DNA of 64,000 bases from JAQIBY01 sp963676165 (lineage in GTDB: Bacteria > Bacteroidota > Bacteroidia > Bacteroidales > ML635J-15). Made by a program: the position numbers and the translations under genes. The DNA lies in the NCBI GenBank assembly GCA_963676165.1, contig OY781043.1, forward strand, positions 620,001 through 684,000, written 5' to 3'. Shown piece by piece: positions 9,571 through 17,486 of the stretch. The notes under the pieces are model-generated. The model saw nothing but the letters and a program-made list of their open reading frames with translations. It was not told the DNA's origin and ran no database searches. Position 1 is the first letter of the stretch, and each line of letters opens with the position of its first letter.

Positions 9571-9740
9571 TTTGTAAAACCAATTGAAAAGGTCTCTTTG
9601 AGCGACTCCTTAATTGGACTTATAAAAAAATCAAATTCCTGAACAAGGTTGATATCGACAAGGTCAACGTTCCCCGGCAGGAAGTAATTCTTCGCTGATG
9701 ATCCCCAGAGTTCTTCATATTCAACGAGTACGGTCTTAAC
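9567..9740 (-). pseudogene. Remnant of a minus-strand coding gene (3' end only)
   Basis: Reading the minus strand from about 9740 down to a TAG at 9567-9569 gives an uninterrupted protein-like frame of nearly 60 codons. It contains VEYEELWGSSAKNYFLPGN, then DFFISPIKESL, and ends FSIGFTN. No ATG, GTG or plausible start lies at its 5' end, where a stop codon precedes it. The composition is balanced and protein-like, unlike the AT-rich spacers nearby. I do not recognise the family. It looks like the tail of a gene whose front was lost, perhaps when the thiamin operon next to it arrived. Confidence 0.35.
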
Positions 9741-9771
9741 AGAGTATGATGACTGTAGTTAAAGAGCACTT

Positions 9772-9805
9772 TTTGAACAATCTATTCAGATTTTTCCTAC
9801 CTTTG
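9772..9805 (+). promoter_or_regulatory. Promoter of the thiamin salvage operon
   Basis: TTTG at 9772-9775 and TACCTTTG at 9798-9805 are separated by 22 bases, close to the Bacteroidota -33/-7 arrangement. The riboswitch aptamer begins about 10 bases further on, which places the transcript start correctly. Confidence 0.65.
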
Positions 9806-9814
9806 ATCTGACTA

Positions 9815-9884
9815 TTAGGGGCGCTGAAAATATTTGGCTGAGAAGACCCTTGAACCTGAACTGTATAATGGCAGCGGAGGAAAA
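9815..9884 (+). ncRNA. TPP riboswitch (THI element)
   Basis: The conserved blocks of the thiamin pyrophosphate aptamer are all present in order: AGGGGCGCT (9817-9825), CTGAGA (9838-9843), ACCCTTGAACCTGA (9846-9859), then ATAATGGCAGCGGAGGAA. It precedes thiamin genes. A terminator hairpin follows at 9916, so control by transcription termination when TPP is bound is likely. Confidence 0.93.
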
Positions 9885-9915
9885 TGGTTTTATTAACTTG
9901 TGTAATTATTAATGG

Positions 9916-9948
9916 AACCGTTTTGTAAAGAACAAAAACGGTTTTTTA
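9916..9948 (+). terminator. Riboswitch expression-platform terminator
   Basis: AACCGTTTT (9916-9924) pairs with AAAACGGTT (9935-9943), followed by a T run. It sits between the TPP aptamer and the first gene, where it can act as the ligand-dependent attenuator. Confidence 0.75.
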
Positions 9949-9961
9949 TTTGGAGGTAAAC

Positions 9962-10669
9962 ATGGAAAAAAAAAGAAGTTTTGATGAATTTGCAGAGGCG
10001 TATGACGCATGGTTTTTTGATAACATGAACCTATTAAATTCAGAAGTAAACCTGGTTGCTCATTTCCTGAAAGACGCTGGAGATACCTTTTCTGTAGGGT
10101 GTGGAAGTGGTCTTTTTGAATCAATCCTCAAGAAAGATTTCGGCATTACAATTCAATATGGTCTGGAACCATCAGACGGAATGGCTGAAATTGCTCGTAA
10201 GCGTGGAATGACGGTAGATGTTACAACTGCAGAGGATGCTGATCTGAGAGTAGAAAAATATGACACCATTTTATTCAATGGGACCCCTAGTTACATCAAC
10301 GATTTACAGTCAGTATTTCACAAAGCCTATTCAGCTTTACGTAAAGGTGGGAAAATCGTAGTGATTGATGTTCCAAAAGAAGGATCATATGCCACCATGT
10401 ACAATTTGGCAAAAACTCTGGAAACATGGGATAATCCATTATTAGAAGGTGTTCATCCAAAAGATCCATACCCAATTGAGTTTGTAAAAGTTGCTAATTG
10501 GCGTACAACTGCAGAAAAAATTGAAATGCTCAAAGCAGCAGGATTCAAAGACTTTGACTATGCACAAACACTAACCAAACACCCATTGTACTCAAATGAT
10601 GTGGAAGAACAACCAATCTCTGGGTATGACAGCGGTGACTACGTTGCCATTTGTGCTATTAAAAAATAG
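9962..10669 (+). CDS. Class I SAM-dependent methyltransferase in the thiamin operon
   Basis: The 235-residue cytoplasmic protein has a class I methyltransferase fold. An N-terminal FDEFAEAYDAWF block precedes motif I, VGCGSGLFE, near residues 45-53, then an acidic GLEPSDGM motif II and DTILFNGTPSYI. The substrate is unknown. It is the first gene after the TPP riboswitch and 5 bases before thiM, so a role in thiamin, thiazole or pyrimidine metabolism is implied by context only. I place the start at the ATG at 9962 because GGAGG lies 5 bases upstream. Such a strong Shine-Dalgarno sequence is unusual for Bacteroidota, and together with C-ending codons suggests transfer from a Firmicute-like source. 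Confidence 0.8.
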   Translation: MEKKRSFDEFAEAYDAWFFDNMNLLNSEVNLVAHFLKDAGDTFSVGCGSGLFESILKKDFGITIQYGLEPSDGMAEIARKRGMTVDVTTAEDADLRVEKYDTILFNGTPSYINDLQSVFHKAYSALRKGGKIVVIDVPKEGSYATMYNLAKTLETWDNPLLEGVHPKDPYPIEFVKVANWRTTAEKIEMLKAAGFKDFDYAQTLTKHPLYSNDVEEQPISGYDSGDYVAICAIKK

Positions 10670-10674
10670 AAATC

Positions 10675-11478
10675 ATGATAGGAATCACTGAAATCAATCA
10701 CAGTTTGGAGAAGGTTCGTGCAGGTTCTCCTTTAGTACACAACATCACAAACTATGTTGTCATGAACAATACTGCCAATGCTTTATTGTCCATGGGAGCA
10801 TCACCGGTAATGGCACATGCCATCAATGAAGTTGAAGATATGGCAGGCATTGCATCTTCATTGGTGATTAACATGGGAACACTTAGTGACGAATGGGTTG
10901 AGGCGATGATCATTGCTGGTAAGAAAGCTCATCAACGTAGAATCTCAATTGTGTTTGACCCGGTTGGAGTTGGCGCAACTCCATACCGTACAGACAGCGC
11001 AAAACGCATCATTGATGAATGTCATCCGACAATTATACGAGGTAATGCATCGGAAGTTATGGCTTTGTGTGAAGCAGATGTTCAAACAAAAGGTGTTGAC
11101 AGTACCCATTCCACTGATATTGCATTGTACTATGCAAAATTGTTGGCGAATAAGACTCATTCTGTCGTTGTTATCAGTGGACAAACGGACTATATAACCG
11201 ATGGAAAACAAGTAGTTGCCATTAAAAATGGTCACGAAGTCATGACGCGCGTTACCGGAATGGGTTGTACTGCGACTGCCATTTGTGGAGCATTTAGTGG
11301 TGTTGAGTCTAATCCTTTGACTGCTGCTGCTTCAGCAATGGCTGTGATGGGAATCTGCGGAGAAATTTCTGTTGAAAAAGCGCAAGGACCAGGCAGCTTG
11401 CAAATGCATTTCATTGATGCTTTGTATAACCTTGGAGAATCAGACATTTCAGAACGATTGAAAATTACACATGAATAA
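10675..11478 (+). CDS. thiM: Hydroxyethylthiazole kinase
   Basis: The 267-residue kinase phosphorylates 4-methyl-5-(2-hydroxyethyl)thiazole for thiamin salvage. Family blocks are HNITNYVVMNNTANALL (~22-38), SMGASPVMAHA, VFDPVGVGATPYR (~93-105), RGNASEVMAL, and the catalytic glycine-rich VTGMGCTATAICGAF (~196). The length is standard. It overlaps thiE by 8 bases, so the two are translationally coupled. Confidence 0.96.
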   Translation: MIGITEINHSLEKVRAGSPLVHNITNYVVMNNTANALLSMGASPVMAHAINEVEDMAGIASSLVINMGTLSDEWVEAMIIAGKKAHQRRISIVFDPVGVGATPYRTDSAKRIIDECHPTIIRGNASEVMALCEADVQTKGVDSTHSTDIALYYAKLLANKTHSVVVISGQTDYITDGKQVVAIKNGHEVMTRVTGMGCTATAICGAFSGVESNPLTAAASAMAVMGICGEISVEKAQGPGSLQMHFIDALYNLGESDISERLKITHE

Positions 11479-12094
11479 AGAAGATCTGCAATTATATCTG
11501 GTAACTGACAAACAGTTATCCAAAGGACGTTCTCATGTTTACATTGTTGAAGAAGCAATCAAAGGAGGTGTAAGCATGGTTCAGCTCAGGGAAAAAGAAA
11601 TATCATCCCTTGAATTTTACAAGCTGGCAAAAGACCTTAAGGAAGTTTTGAGTCCGTACAACATTCCATTGATTATCAACGACAGGTTAGATATAGCTTT
11701 AGCTGTTGATGCTGAAGGATTACACATCGGTCAAAGTGACATTCCATATGAAGTTGCCAGAAAAATTCTTGGAAAAAACAAAATCATCGGTCTATCTGTT
11801 GAAACCATTGAACAAGCCCGTGAGGCAAATAACCTGGATGTGGATTATATCGGAATCTCACCGGTATTCTCGACTGCGACCAAACTGGACATCAAACGTC
11901 CATTCAAGCTTGAAGGGGTTCGCGAAATTGCATCCTTTACCAAACACCCAACAGTAGCTATCGGAGGCATTAAAACAAGCAATGCTGCAGATGTTATCGC
12001 TGCAGGTGCCGATGGAGTTGCTATTGTTTCAGCCATTGTAAGTGCAGATAATGTTTGTGCAGCAGCGGCTGAGTTTAAAGAAATCATACAATGA
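11471..12094 (+). CDS. thiE: Thiamin-phosphate synthase
   Basis: The 207-residue TIM-barrel enzyme joins HMP pyrophosphate and thiazole phosphate to make thiamin phosphate. The family signatures are VQLREKE (~37), LIINDRLDIALAVDAEGLHIGQ (~65-86), the phosphate-binding YIGISPVFSTATK (~122) and AIGGI (~161). The start lies inside the end of thiM and the stop overlaps thiD by 4 bases. Confidence 0.96.
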   Translation: MNKEDLQLYLVTDKQLSKGRSHVYIVEEAIKGGVSMVQLREKEISSLEFYKLAKDLKEVLSPYNIPLIINDRLDIALAVDAEGLHIGQSDIPYEVARKILGKNKIIGLSVETIEQAREANNLDVDYIGISPVFSTATKLDIKRPFKLEGVREIASFTKHPTVAIGGIKTSNAADVIAAGADGVAIVSAIVSADNVCAAAAEFKEIIQ

Positions 12095-12900
12095 AAACAT
12101 ACCATAAAGTTTTAAGTATTGCCGGGAGTGACTCCGGAGGAGGAGCCGGCATACAAGCTGACATCAAAGCTATTTCAGCAAACGCTTGTTTTGCTGCAAC
12201 TGCTATCACCGCTATTACTGCACAAAATACAGTTGGGGTTACAGACATTCATCCTGTCCCGATTGAAACTCTGAAAAATCAGATACGGGCTGTGCTTGAA
12301 GATATCGGTGCTGATGCCATAAAAATTGGAATGTTGCATAATTCCGAGACCATCAATGCTGTCAAAGAAATGCTGGAAAAACATTCAGCAAAAAACATTG
12401 TACTGGATCCGGTAATGGTTGCAACATCAGGGAATGTCCTTCTTCAGAAAGAAGCCATTGATTTTTTGAAAAATGATTTATTACCAATTGCCCGGGTAAT
12501 TACGCCAAACATACCGGAAGCTGAAATTTTTCTGGATAAGAAAATAGAAACCCAAGCAGATCTTCCTGTTTTTGCAAAAGAGCTTTCTGAAAATTTTGGG
12601 GTTTCCGTTTTACTAAAAGCAGGTCACCTGACAGATGATGAATTGATTGATATTTTCCATAATGCTGAAACCGGAGAAACGATAGAGTTAAAATCCAAAC
12701 GCATGTACTCAAAGAATACCCATGGAACAGGTTGTACTTTGTCATCAGCTTTTGCTGCATTCCTTGCAAGAGGTTTTGAATTGAACGAAGCTGCTAAAAA
12801 TGCCAAAGATTACATCAACTCTGCTATTGTAGCCGGTGCTGACTATCAGATTGGGAAAGGACATGGTCCGGTTCATCATTTCAACAAATTCTGGGAATAA
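12091..12900 (+). CDS. thiD: Hydroxymethylpyrimidine/phosphomethylpyrimidine kinase
   Basis: The 269-residue ribokinase-family enzyme phosphorylates HMP twice to give HMP pyrophosphate. It carries IAGSDSGGGAGIQADIK (~8-24), IKIGMLHN (~77), DPVMVATSGN (~105) and the anion-hole motif NTHGTGCTLSSAFAA (~209). It is a stand-alone ThiD, not fused to ThiE. The stop codon shares a base with the tenA start. Confidence 0.96.
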   Translation: MKTYHKVLSIAGSDSGGGAGIQADIKAISANACFAATAITAITAQNTVGVTDIHPVPIETLKNQIRAVLEDIGADAIKIGMLHNSETINAVKEMLEKHSAKNIVLDPVMVATSGNVLLQKEAIDFLKNDLLPIARVITPNIPEAEIFLDKKIETQADLPVFAKELSENFGVSVLLKAGHLTDDELIDIFHNAETGETIELKSKRMYSKNTHGTGCTLSSAFAAFLARGFELNEAAKNAKDYINSAIVAGADYQIGKGHGPVHHFNKFWE

Positions 12901-13547
12901 TGAAAGCAGCAGGAAAACATACTCAAAACATGTGGAATGCAATCATTCCTATCTATGAAGAAACGATAACACATTCCTTTGTTTTACTTTTGGCCAATGG
13001 AAGTTTAAAAGAAAAGAACTTTGCACATTATTTGGCTCAGGATATTCTTTATCTGAAAGATGATAATCTGGCTTTGGATCTGGCTGCAGAAAAAGCACCC
13101 AATGAGTCAGAAAAGCAATTCTTTCACAAACTTGCCAAGGATGGACTTGATATTGAACGAGCTCTTCATGATGAATTCCTGAAACACTTTAATGTTCCGG
13201 CAGCGGGGAAAAAATCACCTGTCATTGAGAAATATACGTCTTTTCTTGTTAGGCACAGCAAAGAGTCTGATTATGCAGTAGCTATCTCTGCTTTGCTTCC
13301 ATGTTTCTGGGTTTACACCTGTATTGGAAACCATATTCTTTCCATTGCAAAAGAGAACAACCCATATCAGATGTGGATAGATACATATCACAGTGAAGAG
13401 TACGAACAGTACACACAACGATTCATTGATATTGTTGAGTGTCTTGCTTTAGAATCTGATGAAAGTCTACTGCAGGAAATGCTGGATGCATTCATCCAAT
13501 CAACTCAATACGAATTGGATTTCTTTCAAGAATCTATGAAATCTTAA
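12900..13547 (+). CDS. tenA: Aminopyrimidine aminohydrolase / thiaminase II
   Basis: The 215-residue all-helical TenA hydrolyses degraded pyrimidines such as aminomethyl-HMP so that the pyrimidine can be salvaged. The family block ALLPCFWVYTCIG contains Cys135, the position of the catalytic cysteine of the Bacillus subtilis enzyme. A conserved glutamate lies near the C-terminus in the SESLLQEML region. It is the last gene of the operon. Its end overlaps the convergent pentapeptide-repeat gene by 14 bases, and no separate terminator is visible. Confidence 0.93.
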   Translation: MKAAGKHTQNMWNAIIPIYEETITHSFVLLLANGSLKEKNFAHYLAQDILYLKDDNLALDLAAEKAPNESEKQFFHKLAKDGLDIERALHDEFLKHFNVPAAGKKSPVIEKYTSFLVRHSKESDYAVAISALLPCFWVYTCIGNHILSIAKENNPYQMWIDTYHSEEYEQYTQRFIDIVECLALESDESLLQEMLDAFIQSTQYELDFFQESMKS

Positions 13548-14100
13548 TTCCATAGTCAGAAAGTAAACCTAATACACCCGGATAGGAAAAATGAGCGCCT
13601 CGGATTTTGTTTCTTTCCGGATGAATGTGGTAGTTAATAGCAGTTCTGAAATCTGCTTTTCTTAAGTCAGTTTGCTGAAAAACACTTCGACTCATGTCAC
13701 AAGCCTCAAAAAGTGTTTCCGAACAATTTGCCATAGAGAAATCACATTCATGAACTTTGCAAGTTTGCATTTGCATCTTTTTGCAATTCTTTTCGTGAAA
13801 TACACAAAATTCTAAAATGCAGTCAGTAAAGTTGACTTCAAACAGAAAGTCTGATGCATCACTGAAATCCAGACCAATTAGTTTGCACTGGATAAATTGA
13901 AGGTTCTTTAAACCAGAAGATTGAAGTTTTGTGTTGGAGAAATTGCAATTCCTGAATTCACAATCAATGAACTCGCATTCTAATAGAAATGCTGTTGAGA
14001 AATCACAATTGATAAATTGACAGGCTTCAAACGTTTCCTCATGCCATGATTCTCCTGTAAATGATTGGTCTTTAATTTGTTCTTCTGTTCTGTATGCCAT
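13534..14100 (-). CDS. Pentapeptide-repeat protein (Qnr/McbG-like architecture)
   Basis: The 188-residue protein is built of about 25 tandem pentapeptides of the form (C/N/S)(D/E/N)F, for example FEACQFINCDFS and FIDCEFRNCNFS, which fold into a right-handed quadrilateral beta-helix. After a break near residue 120, a second run and a short C-terminal tail (PGVLGLLSDYG) follow, the layout of Qnr-type gyrase-protecting proteins. Cysteine is unusually frequent at the repeat positions. I start at the ATG at 14100 (MAYRTEEQ); a longer frame to 14178 would overlap rnhB and adds non-repeat sequence. DNA mimicry is inferred only from the shape. Confidence 0.85.
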   Translation of the reverse strand: MAYRTEEQIKDQSFTGESWHEETFEACQFINCDFSTAFLLECEFIDCEFRNCNFSNTKLQSSGLKNLQFIQCKLIGLDFSDASDFLFEVNFTDCILEFCVFHEKNCKKMQMQTCKVHECDFSMANCSETLFEACDMSRSVFQQTDLRKADFRTAINYHIHPERNKIRGAHFSYPGVLGLLSDYGIKIS

Positions 14101-14167
14101 ATATTTTTTACAATTAATATATTTAGTAGAGATGTGATTAATCGCACCCCTACTAAATAGGAAAAAT

Positions 14168-14773
14168 TTAAAATTCAATTTCCAACTGGCTGTCTGTTAA
14201 CCGAAAACTCATTCGGTGATACGGTGTGGCTCCAAACTTTTCGATTGCAGCCCTGTGAGCTTTTGTCGGATATCCTTTGTTCTTTTTCCATGCATAATCT
14301 GGAAATTCTGCATCAATTTTCATCATATACTCATCTCTGTGCGTTTTTGCTAAAATACTAGCAGCAGCAATATTGGTAAAACGCGCGTCACCTTTAATCA
14401 TGCACTCATAAGGTAAATCTTGATATGGTTTAAATCGATTTCCATCCACTAAAATGGCTTCGGGACGAATTTTTAGTTTGTCCAAAGCTTTGTGCATTGC
14501 TAGAATGGAGGCGTTGAGTATGTTGATTTCATCTATCTCATCCGGCCATACAAAAGCAACGCCCCAGGCAATAGCTTTTTTCTCAATTTCCGGACGAAGG
14601 ATATCCCGTTTTTTTTCTGAAATCTGCTTGGAATCATTCAGTAAAGGATGAAAATAATCATCTGGCAGAATTACGGCAGCAGCTACAACTGGTCCGGCTA
14701 AACAACCACGTCCAGCTTCATCGCATCCAGCATGAACTTTCCCTTTGAATATTTTTTCATTACTTAATGGCAT
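14168..14773 (-). CDS. rnhB: Ribonuclease HII
   Basis: The 201-residue enzyme cleaves RNA in RNA:DNA hybrids and at single ribonucleotides in DNA. The four acidic catalytic residues are visible as Asp18-Glu19 in GCDEAGRGCLAGPVV, Asp110 in LVDGNRF and Asp129 in KGDARF. The C-terminal YPTKAH-R block is also present. The start overlaps the 3' end of the glycosyltransferase gene by 14 bases, so it is cotranscribed with it and kdsB. Confidence 0.96.
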   Translation of the reverse strand: MPLSNEKIFKGKVHAGCDEAGRGCLAGPVVAAAVILPDDYFHPLLNDSKQISEKKRDILRPEIEKKAIAWGVAFVWPDEIDEINILNASILAMHKALDKLKIRPEAILVDGNRFKPYQDLPYECMIKGDARFTNIAAASILAKTHRDEYMMKIDAEFPDYAWKKNKGYPTKAHRAAIEKFGATPYHRMSFRLTDSQLEIEF

Positions 14774-15893
14774 TCAGTGTTTTTTCAATAGAGTTCCAAA
14801 ATTTTTCTGCGGTTTTATCCCAAGAAAACTTTTCACGCTGAGTTTTCCCTTTCTCAATTAAATCCTGACGAAGATTTTCATTCTTAGATAGTTCGAGTAA
14901 TGCATTTGCAATCTCTTCATCTTTATCGGGATTTACGAGCAGAGCAGCGTCTCCTGCTACTTCTGGAAGAGATGTTTTATTTCCACAGATAACAGCAGTT
15001 TCAGCATAAAAGGCTTCTACTATAGGAATTCCGAATCCTTCAAAAAAGGAAACAAAACAAAGTGCATGAGCTGAGGCAATGAGTCCACTTAATGTATTTG
15101 CTTCTAAGCGTCCGGTAAATATTATATCATCTGGGAATTTCATGTTATTAAGTGCATTTTTTATTCCTTCTGTTTTGTGCATAGGATCGCCAACAATCAA
15201 CAGCTTAAAGTTTTTGTTGTCGTTTTGTTTAAACTTGTCAAATGCGCGAATAAGTCCATCAACATTTTTTCTTGGGTTTAGCGCTCCCACAAAAATATAA
15301 TAAGGGCTACCTTGCGTGAAGGTTTGTCTTACGGATGACTTTTTGCCATCGCTGGCTGGTAAATACAAGGCATTTGACCCATTGTAATATACATCAATTT
15401 TGTCTTTGTTTATGTGGTAAGTTTCTGAAATGTCTTGTCGTGAAAATTCGGAAACGGTGCCTATTCTTTTGGCTTTTTTTGCCCATTTTGGTATGTAATA
15501 TTGATAATACTTACGCACCAAGTTTGGAAGGTGTTCTGGGAAGTGCTCAAAGTTGATGTCGTGTATTACTGCTAATGTTGGGACATTTGAGCGCAAACTC
15601 ATAAAACCATCTGTGGAAACAAAAATATCTGCCTTTATTTTTTTTAAAAGCTGAGGGATTTTCCATTCTAGCCAAAAATACCAAAGAAACGGATGTCTGG
15701 TTGGAGGGCTGAGTACAATCGGAGTGACATTGTTAGCAAACAGAAATTCATCGCTGTATTTTCTGTCAAAAATAAAATAGAATTCATGTTCAGGGTGGTT
15801 TTGTACAATGCGCTTTAAGCTTTCATAACTAAACCATCCAATGCCTTCAAGCTTGTTTTTTAATAATAATCTGGTATTTACAGCAATGCGCAT
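14760..15893 (-). CDS. Glycosyltransferase family 4 (GT-B fold)
   Basis: The 377-residue cytoplasmic enzyme has a GT-B fold. The N-terminal acceptor domain begins MRIAVNTRLLL and contains VFVSTDGFMSL-like and AVIHDINFEHFPEHLP blocks (~110-130). The C-terminal nucleotide-sugar domain shows YIFVGALNPRKNVDGLIRAF (~205), VGDP (~233), FTGRLE and the EX7E motif in FFEGFGIPIVEAFY (~290). It has no signal peptide or membrane segment. It lies 3 bases after kdsB and overlaps rnhB, so a role in LPS or exopolysaccharide assembly is likely. Donor and acceptor cannot be told from sequence. Confidence 0.88.
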   Translation of the reverse strand: MRIAVNTRLLLKNKLEGIGWFSYESLKRIVQNHPEHEFYFIFDRKYSDEFLFANNVTPIVLSPPTRHPFLWYFWLEWKIPQLLKKIKADIFVSTDGFMSLRSNVPTLAVIHDINFEHFPEHLPNLVRKYYQYYIPKWAKKAKRIGTVSEFSRQDISETYHINKDKIDVYYNGSNALYLPASDGKKSSVRQTFTQGSPYYIFVGALNPRKNVDGLIRAFDKFKQNDNKNFKLLIVGDPMHKTEGIKNALNNMKFPDDIIFTGRLEANTLSGLIASAHALCFVSFFEGFGIPIVEAFYAETAVICGNKTSLPEVAGDAALLVNPDKDEEIANALLELSKNENLRQDLIEKGKTQREKFSWDKTAEKFWNSIEKTLNAIK

Positions 15894-15896
15894 AAT

Positions 15897-16646
15897 TTAA
15901 ATCAGTCCTACATGCTGAAGTTTCAGCAAATCTTTTTTTGTGTCGATAGATACAGTCTCATGTTCTGTAAATTCAACTTTAATTTTGTATCCGTTTTCTA
16001 TCCATCTTAATTGCTCAAGCGATTCAGCAATTTCGAGAGGTGTTAGTTTGAGTAATGCTATTTCTTTCAGTATGTCGTATCGATATGCATATAATCCAAT
16101 GTGTTTGTAGTATAGGTGGTTATGTATCCATTTATTTTCTTTTTTCCCTCTGAAATATGGAATTGGAGATCGTGAAAAGTAAATAGCTTCAGATTTTTGA
16201 TTTAGAACAATCTTTGGCTTATTAATATTGAAAATATCATCCATATTATTGATGGGTTTTGCCAAAGTTGCAATTTGTGTTCGTTTAAGTTTAAAAGGTC
16301 GTTTGATCTGTTCAAATTGCTCTGGTTGGACAAAAGGTTCGTCTCCCTGGACATTGACAACAACATCAAATTTTATGTTTGTTTTGTCTTGAATCATATC
16401 GACAGCTTCAGCGCAACGATCTGTTCCGCTTTTGTGTTTCTTTGAAGTCATGACAAATTTTCCTCCAAAACTTTCAACATTTTCTGCAATTCGTTTATCA
16501 TCTGTCGCGACATAAACGTGCTCAAAAGATTTTGAAGCCTGTTCGAAAACCCGTTGTATCATCGTCTTTCCTTCAATGACTGCCAGTGGTTTACCTGGAA
16601 ATCTTGTCGAAGCATATCGGGCTGGTATAATAGCGATAAAACTCAT
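15897..16646 (-). CDS. kdsB: 3-deoxy-manno-octulosonate cytidylyltransferase
   Basis: The 249-residue enzyme activates Kdo as CMP-Kdo for lipid A-core synthesis. It has the nucleotide-binding start IIPARYASTRFPGKPLA (~6-22), the VNVQGDEPFV block (~98) and the C-terminal YKIKVEFTEHETVSIDTKKDL. The length is typical. It heads the kdsB-glycosyltransferase-rnhB operon, reading away from rpiB. Confidence 0.95.
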   Translation of the reverse strand: MSFIAIIPARYASTRFPGKPLAVIEGKTMIQRVFEQASKSFEHVYVATDDKRIAENVESFGGKFVMTSKKHKSGTDRCAEAVDMIQDKTNIKFDVVVNVQGDEPFVQPEQFEQIKRPFKLKRTQIATLAKPINNMDDIFNINKPKIVLNQKSEAIYFSRSPIPYFRGKKENKWIHNHLYYKHIGLYAYRYDILKEIALLKLTPLEIAESLEQLRWIENGYKIKVEFTEHETVSIDTKKDLLKLQHVGLI

Positions 16647-16759
16647 ATACTGATTTTGGCACTAAATTAATCAAAATTCCTTATTTTCATGGCATGAAAT
16701 CTGAGCGGGTCGTCTTCTCATGATTATTTCTGAAATGACTTAATTAATTGATTGAAATT

Positions 16760-17200
16760 ATGGAAATTAAGACAATTGCATTGGCTGCGGATCATGCAGG
16801 CTACAAAATGAAAGAAGCGGTTAAAAGTTGGTTGAAATCTGAAGGTTACGAAGTGAAAGACTTTGGTACGAATTCTGAAGAAAGCACAGACTATCCGGAT
16901 TATGCTCATCCAATGGCGGAATTTGTGGAGTCAGGTAAGGCTCAGCTTGGATATACTTTCTGTGGTAGCGGAAACGGTATTAGCATGGTGGCAAATAAGC
17001 ATCAGGGAATTCGTTCGGCTTTGTGTTGGGAGGAAGAACTTGCTGCATTAGCCCGCCAGCATAACGATGCAAATGTATGTTCTATTCCTGCACGCTTTGT
17101 CTCTGAAGAGAAGGGACTAAGTATTGCAAAAACATTTTTAGAAAGCGATTTTGAGGGAGGTCGACACCAACGTCGTGTTGACAAGATTGCTGTGAAATAA
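16760..17200 (+). CDS. rpiB: Ribose 5-phosphate isomerase B
   Basis: The 146-residue RpiB/LacAB-family isomerase interconverts ribose 5-phosphate and ribulose 5-phosphate. Residues Asp11-His12 (AADHAGYKMK) bind the sugar phosphate. Cys68 in FCGSGNGISMVANK is the catalytic base, and the end HQRRVDKIA is conserved. The motif reads GSGNG where the common form is GTGIG. I start at ATG 16760; a TTG four codons upstream is less likely. It is a single-gene unit closed by a hairpin terminator. Confidence 0.93.
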   Translation: MEIKTIALAADHAGYKMKEAVKSWLKSEGYEVKDFGTNSEESTDYPDYAHPMAEFVESGKAQLGYTFCGSGNGISMVANKHQGIRSALCWEEELAALARQHNDANVCSIPARFVSEEKGLSIAKTFLESDFEGGRHQRRVDKIAVK

Positions 17201-17207
17201 AAAGAGT

Positions 17208-17246
17208 AAAGCGAAATAATTATTGGAATTGTTTCGCTTTTTTACT
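17208..17246 (+). terminator. Terminator after rpiB
   Basis: AAAGCGAAA (17208-17216) pairs with TTTCGCTTT (17232-17240), followed by more T residues. It begins 8 bases after the rpiB stop. Confidence 0.75.
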
Positions 17247-17421
17247 TTTGCTTCGTGCAATTTTATCTTGAGAAACGGCACAAGGGATTTTCCGCTTCTT
17301 CATTTTTTTGTTATGCCCAATTCGGTGCTCTGGAAATGTTTCCCGAGATGTTAATCTGCTGCTTAGATCGAATTCACGTTAATTAGCACGGCAATAATTA
17401 GTTTCCACATGCTGTAAATTT

Positions 17422-17460
17422 ATAAAAAAATTCGCTTCCAAATTATTTCGAGAAGCGGAT
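17422..17460 (-). terminator. Terminator of the minus-strand T9SS cargo gene
   Basis: Read on the minus strand, TCCGCTTC pairs with GAAGCGAA (one G-T pair), followed by a run of seven T. It lies about 27 bases past the stop of the gene at 17487. Confidence 0.75.
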
Positions 17461-17486
17461 TACTCAATCGGCATGATTAAATCACA

